Positions 55,926 through 64,000 of a stretch of DNA of 64,000 nucleotides are shown here, piece by piece. How positions within the stretch are numbered: the first letter of the stretch is position 1; each line of letters begins with the position of its first letter. The position numbers were made by a program, and so were the translations under genes. The stretch covers positions 435,337 through 499,336 of the forward strand of contig NW_025064880.1 of NCBI RefSeq assembly GCF_019112545.1. The letters run 5' to 3'. Under the pieces are notes generated by a model. It ran no database searches. It was not told the origin of the DNA and saw only the letters and a list, made by a program, of their open reading frames with translations. This DNA comes from Guyanagaster necrorhizus (lineage: Eukaryota; Basidiomycota; Agaricomycetes; Agaricales; Physalacriaceae).

Positions 55926-57742
55926 ATGTCCCAGCCAGCAATCCTCTGCCAGAGCACCACATGTCCCAACGGTAATCCGCCTTCAAAGCTGGAATGTCCG
56001 ACCTGCAACAAGTAAGCGATCCATGCGGCGAGGTGCCAGAGTCTCACATCGCCCAGGCTAGGCATTCGCGGCTCCTACTTTTGCGGTCAGGAATGCTTCA
56101 AGACTGGATGTGAGTGTTGTCCGTAATTTATCCTGGCAACCGTCCTTATGTTATCCCAGGGGCAAGTCCTCGCTCCATGCACCGTCTGGACCCATCAATT
56201 GACGACTCGTCTGCCTAGAAAACACACAAAATCATTCATACCCTTGCTGCCGCAAAGGACGCGGCTGGCGATGCCGTAGAAGGTCCGTCGTTGTGTTTCG
56301 TCGTCCGTGTTTTATCCATCCATCTTGTCGCCAGATGGTTCGTACAACCCGTTCCCAAACTATGAATACACCGGCTCCATGCGTCCCATGTATCCCCTCT
56401 CTGCAAAAAGAAAAGTCCCGGATCACATCCCCCGACCAGAGTACGCTGACGACGGTAGGGTCATGACTTTTGTTCGTCAAATAAGGACGACTATGTAAGC
56501 TTAACTGTCCCTTCTGCCGCACAGGAAAGCCCATGGCCGAAGTTAGGGCTGCCGGCCAACCTCCGAAAATACTCTCCAAGGAGGAACAAGATAAGATGAG
56601 AACGGTTTGCAGGGTATGTGTTCGTCCTTTCCTGGCCAACCTCCGAAACAAACCCAAGTCAGCTGGCTCGAGAGGTACTGGATCTCGCTGCTTCGCACGT
56701 CAAACCCGGTGTTACGACAGACGAGCTAGATGAAATCGTCCACAACGCATGCATCGAGCGCAACGCGTATCCATCACCTCTGAATTACCGTAACTTTCCA
56801 AAGTCCGTCTGCACGTAAGTTACTGCATCGGTCATCAGTAATTGCTGCTATAGCCTGTCGGGTGTAATAGATCTATTAACGAAGTCATCTGTCATGGGAT
56901 TCCCGACAGACGGAAACTCAAGAATGGCGATATCATAAATATTGGTATGTTCATTCATTTCATCGATTTGGCGACACTTGCCCACGGGAATTTGCAGATG
57001 TCACTCTGTACTATAATGGTGCGTAAAACTTTATCTTCCCTCTCCTCAGTGCATTCATCCCCGGTTCCAGGCTATCACGGAGATCTGAATGAAACATACG
57101 CAGTAGGTGAAATAGATGAGGATGCCAAAAAGCTCATCCGCACCACTCGCGAATGCTTAGATGAGGCCATCAAGCTCTGCAAGCCAGGTGCTTTGTTCCG
57201 TGACTTGGGAAAAATCATGTAAGCGCCTCCATGGTCTGTAAAAACTTCTTTTTGTTCACGCCTCGTTCTCAGAGAACCCATTGCGCGTTCCAACGGTTGC
57301 GCGGTGGTGCGATCCTACACGGGTCACGGAATCAATGACTTTTTCCACTGTTCTCCAAATATACCACATTATGCCAAGAACAAAGCCGTCGGAACTATGA
57401 AGGCAGGCATGGTATGTATTTCAATTCTTTCCTGGGTACGGAACGCCAGTAAACGGGTTGCATAGGTTTTTACAATAGAACCCGTCAGTTCAGCCTGTCT
57501 TCAAATCGATGGAGTCTTATCTTCTTTCTAGATGATCAACTCGGGTCACAACTGGGGCGACGTTCATTGGCCTGACAACTGGACCGCTACGACCGTGGAT
57601 GGGAAGAAGAGCGCGCAGTTTGAGGATACCCTCTTGTATGTTCTAGATCGCGTTGTTCACACCCATGAACTAAAATTTTCGCCATAGAATCACAGAGACC
57701 GGTGTAGAAGTCTTGACGGCGGGAAAGAAACGGGATCTATAA
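55926..57742 (+). CDS. MAP1: Methionine aminopeptidase 1
   Basis: ATG 55926 starts with a zinc-binding domain: [23 protein letters not shown], then across an intron [17 protein letters not shown] and HKIIH, giving the C6H2 pattern of eukaryotic MetAP1 that attaches the enzyme to ribosomes. The catalytic part follows in about ten exons: [156 protein letters not shown] and [16 protein letters not shown]. The metal ligands (Asp, Asp, His, Glu, Glu) are in place. It removes initiator Met from nascent proteins in the cytosol. Stop at 57740-57742. Confidence 0.95.
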
Positions 57743-59225
57743 CAGCCTCTAGAACACTTTGGTTTGTCTCTATCGTCTGCCGACTGAACAGAACCACATG
57801 GCTGGTACCTTTTTTGAGTCTGAGTCTAATGACTCCCCAGTTGTGAACATACTAATTCATGTGCGCGTATCTAGATCTGCGCCTTCTTCGGAGATGCCAG
57901 TCAAGAGATTCGGACTACCAATGTAGTTTTTCTTTGTTCCATTACTAAGAAGAGGGCTCATCTCTCCTGTAAGTCATGAATTTAATGCGAGGATCGGTGA
58001 GGCTAGTGTTTTTGGATCGAACCGTGTACGAGGGACGGAGATTGTGTACCTCAAAACAAGTTGATTGGGCAAAATTTCCGAAGTAAGGATAATCTCTGAC
58101 GAGGCTGACCCTATGGGGAAATCAATGGAGCTTTGAAAGCTTGTCCGCTAGGGCTACACGGTGCTCTAGAATCCGAACGATGCGAACCTGGACCAAAATG
58201 ACATCAAACAAACCCCTCAAGCTTCATCCATTCGCTACAGTCAGAGTGCCGTGCCCTTTACGCCCTCAAACTTTCCCTCCCTATCCAGATTCTTGCTGCA
58301 CCCGGTGAAGATTACTTTGCGAAACTGGTTCCATCCCTGAGTTCTTATCTCAATCTGTTGGCTTTCATCTCCGGAATCGCCAGGCGCGGTGAGAAATGAA
58401 TGGCTCCATAGCATCGCGTCCGAATGAAACGTGTCAGTTAAATATTAAGCACCGAAATATCGATGGAATCCACCGAATCCACCGAGAACCCTGTATACTT
58501 TTCCATCGGACGTTGCGATCTCCCATACACCAGCCTGACCCTCTCTTCAGGTCGCTCATTCAACTCGTTTCCGCGAACATTCCTTTGTTTTCTGTGCCAA
58601 GTCTAGGATAACGTGAGGTCAAGATAGATTCATATGTGCAAGACTGCCTCGGAAGATAACGATGCCTAGAGACTACGGCTAAGAACACGGGACAGTGACG
58701 GTTCATTCTCATATTCAGATTTAAGAAATGTGATAGCATATTAGTGAATACCAAAACACTTTTCCCATAATATTGAGTCAGCACCGGACTACCAGCGGCA
58801 GTGTCTACGCCAAACGGTAAACCAGTAGTACGACAAAATGACACTAGCTAATAATGCGACCTTCTCAACTAGCACGAGGATGATGTTACGAGCGAAGGTG
58901 ACTCTACAGCGTAGTATCATGATTTCTACTGGAGCGCTCGGACTGCAAGGATTCCGAACAATGGCAGGAGCATCAAACTGTTCTGGGATAAATCAATCGG
59001 CAGATGTCCCCTCGAGTGCGTGATCTGAGCATCCAATCGTATCCTCTGCAAGTTCGAATTCCTAGAAACATACAAGTTGAAAGGCATTCTTGAGATTGAG
59101 AGAATGAGGTTCTATGAGCCAACTGATCAAGAAACTGTACAGTGCAAGATGAAATCCGTTAAAAAAAGACATGAATATACTAATTGAAGTATTTACACGG
59201 CTAGACCCCAAGGCGACAAGACAAG
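57743..59225. other. Intergenic region between convergent genes (1.5 kb)
   Basis: The longest empty stretch after the FKS region. Frames are at most about 95 codons (for example minus 58560-58844) with no motif. No tRNA with a good B box, and no repeat beyond GAATCCACCGAATCCACCGA at about 58465. Confidence 0.4.
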
Positions 59226-61990
59226 TCACCCGTGGTGTTCTGACCCACCCTCCTTTCTCAGCCGTATCTCATCATTCAGATGACTTGTTGCAGCGTTGAA
59301 GCTTTCCCCACGGTCGACAGAAGCAATGCGTTCCACTGGAACGCCATCTGATAGACTGGACTTACGATTCCTACGGCCTCTACGGAAATGTATCCCATCT
59401 AATTCTGTCGTCGAAGACGTGGGACTTGTCGTCTCGTTTTGATAGAATTTCGGGGGGGCTGCCATAGGTTGCAGAGGGGAGAGTCGCATTCGTTGTAGAT
59501 CAGCGTACGAGTTTGCCCGACTTCGTGCTTTGTAGCTTGCGCTAGACTGGCCATCTTGTCCCGGTAAATAGCCAAGGACATTATCGTAGTCACCGGCATC
59601 CTCTTCGTCCGAGTCTTCGGGGGTGCCAACTCTACTAGTTTCATCGCCTCCACTCCAAGCACTAGTTCCACGACGGGCACTCCGACTCCATCCAAAAAGA
59701 CGTTCATCGATCCATGTCATGGGATGAATGAGACCCAGACCTTGAGCATCGACAGCCCCCGTACTACTCGTTCTTCTCCACAGGCCAGACTTTCCACTGG
59801 AAGAAGGTACACTGGAGGTAGGCAACATTCGTGTCTGTATCCGAACTTGCTATCAGGAGATGGATCATGATATCAGGACTGCACTGACCTCATTAAAATC
59901 TTCGTACAGTTTGGGTCCAAAATCGTTGATGACATCCACGACCTCATTGGATAATTGAGTACGCATAGCTTTCAATTTGTCAAGGGATCGCTGTTGGCCT
60001 GGGACGAGTGCCACGATCAGTGGTCTCAAAGATCTGGGCAATACTTAGTGAGAGGTAGATACAGGAAGATGGAACATACTTCAAAACGTCCATCCCAGCC
60101 TCGCCGAATTTCAGAGCTGCAAAATTCATAAAGGGCAAGGACAAAATCACCATGAAAGGTGTGGCTATTCTCCATTTGAGGGGGGAATTCACGCGAATGG
60201 ACCAAAGCGTGGCAACAAACGCATAGAAACCATACAGTAAGGGAGCAACACCTAGAGATATTAAAACTTTCCAGGTCGCTAACACGTCACGAGCCGCAAT
60301 TTTGACGACGGATTCAGCTAGAGCCTCTGCAGTGCACATGAGCAACACAGATGGTAGATGCAGCGAAAACACTTCGTACCTTTGGCTTTCTTTCGAGAAA
60401 GGACAGACGCAATGATGAACATTGGGCCGTTCAGTATTGTCCCTGGTAGGGCCAAAATACTCCAAACTAATAGCAGAGCAATCCGGTATCCCAGAAGACC
60501 TAAGGTCGCCCAGCTAGCCTTAACCGCTCGGGGGACCTACATACGGGCCTCAGAATCGGTGTGAAGCGACTTCGGTTTGAAACTGACCTGGTGGTCTCGG
60601 AGACCAAGATCTCGAAGAAGGCGGTTGTACTTCAGTACGTTTTTCCGAAGTTTCACTACTCGAGGTTCATCCTTAAAATGTGTGTATCCTTCCAATAACC
60701 GCCTGTTCAACTCAACAACCTGACCTAACGTCAGGTGCTGACCTGGTGTTTTGTACAGTCTCCTCGCCGCTTGAATCAACTGATGAGGCAATTTTTCAAC
60801 TATGGTATTCACAATCGATGCAGGCCTGGCTTACCATGAGGGTGTCATAATCGGGAGCCCGAACTGTGACAGTTTTGAGCGCGTCATAAACGAGGTCCAA
60901 AAATTTCGCAACGGCTTCGCGCTTCTGAGTGCCTCCTTGTTTGAACATTTCCACTAATTCCTCAGGAACATCTAGAGCGCCGCCAAATTCCACAACTGCG
61001 CGGGAGCGGAAGCGGTGAGCATGGAAGTAGGACAATCCTACAGGAACAATTTTCACTCGAACGTCGGGGTTGTTCGCCATGGCACCCAAAGCCATTATAG
61101 AGACACCGGCCTTCAAAGGGAGTAAATCAGTTCGATCGTGACTACCACCTGAATCAAGTTGTTAGGAGGGTACTACCGTAAACGCTGGAAAGGACGCACC
61201 TTCAGGGAAAATGCCAATGCTCCCGTTGTTTTGTAAGCACTCATAAACGTATCGGTACATTTCTTGCTGGTCCACAAAAGGGAGCTTTTTGAATGGAAGA
61301 CCTCCTTTCTCTCCTGCAGCCTCCAGTTCGGTAATCTTGTCTCGGACCTTTGCTGTCCCTTTCTCACCACCAAATTCGCGTTTCACTTTCAACTCGGTAT
61401 CGGATACAACTTCCACAACTTCGGCGACCAACGAGTTGACAGATTTGGGAAGCATGATTTGCATCCTTGGCGACAATTCGGATAGGAACCGAGTTCCGTC
61501 GCCCAATACAATGCATGGATCATCAGGAGAGATTCGCAATCTTCCAGTACCGGGACTGGCAGAATCAGCAGCACGAGCCACCGGGACTAAGACAAAACTG
61601 AGAAAGCAAAAATCGGTACTGTGAACTTATCATACGTACTACTTTCCATCATCCGACTGAAGAACCCAACCGCCTTCCTTTGCATACTCTTCGCTGCCGT
61701 AAGAAATTGGACATGGCGATGTGTCTCCTTGTAGACTTCGAGACTCAGCAGAAGGGGATCGAGAAACTGGAGATACGAAAAGATCAACAGACCTGAAAAA
61801 CATACAAAAACCAACCAAGAATTACCTGGTTACTGTGAGGTGCCCCAACGAATATTACGGGCCCTGAACGTGGTATATTGAATGCACCTCTGGGTCGGAC
61901 CTCGCGAAAGAATATCTGGGTAACAATGCGCCAGAAGAGCATGGCAGCATCGTAAGAGAGGCGGGGGTGCTTGGTTACTACCTTGGCCAT
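59226..61990 (-). CDS. SCT1: Glycerol-3-phosphate/dihydroxyacetone-phosphate acyltransferase (Sct1/Gpt2-type)
   Basis: Likely start ATG 61990 (MAKVVTKHPRLSYDAAMLFW); a longer frame would need TTG. The acyltransferase motifs are PVIFVGAPHSNQFLDPLLLS (H-x4-D; catalytic His), TAAKSMQRKAVGFF, GSIGIFPEGGSHDRTDLLPL (FPEGGSHD) and KIVPVGLSYFHAHRFRSRAV. Between motifs II and III sits the fungal-specific beta insert (LRISPDDPCIVLGDGTRFLS, SDTELKVKREFGGEKGTAKV). Two or three membrane segments follow (LLVWSILALPGTILNGPMFI; FYAFVATLWSIRV; MVILSLPFMNF). The 200-residue tail is Ser/Arg-rich and disordered (GTSAWSGGDETSRVGTPEDS), like the phospho-regulated tails of yeast Sct1/Gpt2. It catalyses the first acylation step of phospholipid and triglyceride synthesis at the ER. 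About nine exons. Confidence 0.93.
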
Positions 61991-62221
61991 GGTGGTAATG
62001 AAGAGAGACTTTGGGGCAAAAATAAGGATGGGGGCGAAGCTCAATCTACCCTATGTCATATTTCCACTTTCAGGCTTCAAGATCCCCGTGCTCAACACAC
62101 CCAAATATGATATCGTAATATGTATTACAGTCATGCAAATTGATTCAGTGTACAGAATGCAAATGTCAGATAGAGAGCAGGAAGTGGAAGACTAGAGGCT
62201 ATCTACTATCTACGCCAAAGT
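61991..62221. other. Promoter-size spacer upstream of the acyltransferase gene
   Basis: Short spacer between the acyltransferase start and the stop of the Stu2-like gene on the same strand. It may also hold an unseen 5' exon of the acyltransferase, since the first ATG gives a short N-terminus. CATTTCCACTTTCAGGCTTC near 62070 looks like an acceptor only on the opposite strand. Confidence 0.3.
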
Positions 62222-64000
62222 CTAGTTCAGTGAGTTTTTCGTCTCCGAAGGCGCACTATATCCTTGTGACGACCCATTGCTCAGCGTACTAGATCGATAG
62301 TGAAATAGGTCGTGAAGTCTCGACAGCCTATCTTGATTGACCGGAAGTTCTGTACTCTTCTGCTGTGGTGATGTCGGAGACATTGGAGATGTTTCAACGA
62401 TACGAGATGAGCCCGACGTTCCTGGGCGATTACTTTGCAACTCTGTTGAGAATTAATGGGTCACACTCCTCACGGACATCGGGGAGAGCAACGTACTGTC
62501 AAAAGCATCTGAAACTGCAACATCACGCTCTTGGTCCTCAGCTGCCCTACTCGCAAGCGCACGATTGATATACTTCCGAAACGCGGCGCCGGTAGATTCG
62601 AGCATTTTTTCCACCCTGGGTCTTTTGTGTGGGTATGCTTTCAGAAAATGATGGAGCTCCGTGATCCCCTCTTTGTGCAATGCCCCCGTAGTCTCACTTG
62701 AAATATGGCCAATGATGGTCAGTAGTTGGACGTCCGGGTCGGGCTCCTCTGTCGGTGGAGGTAGAATACCATTTCCGTTCATAGAGGAAGCGCTAGGACT
62801 TGATCTATGACTAGGTGACGGATGAGATGTTGCCTCTGACACAGCTTCTTGAGGGGACATAGGCCGACTGGATGTCATCGAGACCGGGCGAGGTGCACCA
62901 GATTCTTCACCGTTCTGGCGAGGAGCCTCGGGGTTCGCCCGGTTACTTGAGTTCAAGATTCGGTATACGTATGGATATACAATGGTCGCTGAAGGATCGT
63001 CAAATGACGCGGAGAGCAGATCGTACACGTCGTCTCCATAGTGTGCTGAAGCATATTGTTAATATGTTGCTAGCGTCCTAAATACGGGACGGAACGCACC
63101 GACAACGTGTTGGATTATAACTTTTACAGTCCTCAAAGGCATATCCCCGCAAGGAACCTTATTGGTGGAGCGAGCACGCCACTCGTTGGGCGGTACGGAC
63201 TGCAAGAAATGCTCGATAGCAGGGAAAAGTTCCACCGGGTCCAATTTATGTTCAGAAAGATCCTGAGGGATGTTACGGGCCAATTTCCAAATACATTTGA
63301 GAACCAGCTCAGCGACTTTGGCTTCCCTTGAGTCGGGCGTCGTGCCATTACTTGGGAAAGGCTTTACCACTTGGAGGAGAAGGTTGAAAAGAGCCCTAAA
63401 ATGAAAGTAGTTAGCGGAATAAATACAAGCCAAGACAAGCATTCCGATTTGTTTTACCTAAAGATGGACATCCTCCGTCCAGTGGCGAATAGTCGCAATA
63501 TAATCATGTTGATAAAACGCGAGAGGTCTTTAATCTTCTTGATATAGCTGTCGTCAGTCTCCAAGAGGCGGAGCGTGAGCTCTTCCAGCAAAGAGGTAAG
63601 TATGTCGACGGTCAATGATTCAGCAAGGAATGAGTGATCACAAAAATTGTTCAACGTCTGAATGAGATGCTTAGCTAGCCTGAAGTTCTCATCCAGAATA
63701 AGGTCATCTGGCCGCTCGAATATATGGGCCATCTGTAGGGTGATGGTTTCTATCAGCCCTTCAACATGCTCTGCAAGTTCTCGATACTGAGCAGAAAAGG
63801 GGGCAGCATCCGGGCCGGAAGATAAAATTCTTTGGACCTTCTTAAGAGCGTCCACGCTTCTTGACGGATCGCTGCTTAAGATGCTGGATATGGTGACGGT
63901 GATATCCGATGATTCTTCTAATGACGATGTTCCTGAGTTGGTAGCGTGGGTGGGTTTGCCAGGGACCTCAAATCCGTTGACATGTTCTTCGGCTTCGTCC
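62222..64000 (-). CDS. STU2: XMAP215/Stu2-family microtubule polymerase, C-terminal part (5' end outside window)
   Basis: The frame is open to the right edge. The recognised part is the conserved C-terminal helical domain of ch-TOG/Stu2/Alp14: ENFRLAKHLIQTLNNFCDHS, ESLTVDILTSLLEELTLRLL, LSRFINMIILRLFATGRRMS, then after an intron ALFNLLLQVVKPFPSNG, VAELVLKCIWKLARNIPQDL, PNEWRARSTNKVPCGDMPLR and TVKVIIQHVVG. Further exons give AHYGDDVYDLLSASFDDPSA and IVYPYVYRILNSSNR, a Ser/Pro-rich linker, VQLLTIIGHISSETTGALHK, EGITELHHFLKAYPHKRPRV and EKMLESTGAAFRKYINRALA. The tail ends SQGYSAPSETKNSLN. GALHKEGITELHHFLKAYP is the motif of this family's last domain. The N-terminal TOG domains, which bind tubulin, lie beyond the window. 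Confidence 0.88.

Noticed and set aside
58150..58220. Possible tRNA (GGTTCG-like B box on the minus strand)
   Set aside because: The complement reads GGTTCGCATCG, which does not fit the B-box consensus, and no matching A box or acceptor stem was found.

Overview
The window looks like nuclear DNA of a filamentous basidiomycete, most likely an Agaricomycete. The support is dense coding on both strands, genes cut by many 45-80 nt GT-AG introns, and protein types that are characteristically fungal: an FKS-type 1,3-beta-glucan synthase, a Rim20/PalA-type Bro1 protein, a UPF0658 membrane protein, and small families I associate with mushrooms. I found no rRNA, convincing tRNA, CRISPR array, complete transposon or virus-like gene. 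All splice assignments were made by eye from frame continuity and GT/AG sites. Only the FKS1 model was summed exon by exon (11 exons, 1753 codons plus stop, frame kept throughout).

Layout. 1-8.1 kb: the 5' part of a secreted GH5 hydrolase (-), a mitochondrial TPR protein (+), a PTC7-like PP2C phosphatase (-) and a leucine-rich-repeat protein (-). 8.5-14.4 kb: FKS1 (+). 15-18.3 kb: an FHIP/RAI16-like protein (+). 19-22.5 kb: a dual-specificity phosphatase, a DNAJC9-type J protein and a dolichyldiphosphatase-type PAP2 protein, all (-). 22.7-26.2 kb: a large disordered SP/TP-rich protein (+). 26.4-29.1 kb: an SDR (-) head to head with a SET-domain protein (+). 30.1-35.6 kb: a Rim20/PalA-like protein (-) divergent from a UPF0658 membrane protein (+). 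35.9-45.4 kb: an F-box protein, a CCCH-like protein, an alpha/beta hydrolase, and a very tight head-to-head pair, RWD protein (-) and mitochondrial ribosomal protein bS21m (+).

The accessory-looking part is 45.4-55.5 kb. It has longer spacers, a 32-base poly-C run, a strong hairpin, a tiny spliced Cys/His-rich gene, an unclassified Agaricomycete-type protein, a cyclin, a doubtful ORF, eIF2B-alpha and an orphan protein behind a clear TATA box. 55.9-64 kb returns to housekeeping genes: methionine aminopeptidase 1, a glycerol-3-phosphate acyltransferase, and the C-terminal part of an XMAP215/Stu2 microtubule polymerase running off the right edge.

The genes form no single pathway; this is ordinary mixed eukaryotic gene order. 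I did not find a wholly new system. The best leads are in-frame, stop-free introns in the PTC7 homologue (one would encode a hydrophobic insert), diverged echinocandin hot spots in FKS1, the tiny Cys/His-rich spliced gene, and an Asp in place of the usual acid/base Glu in the GH5 protein.
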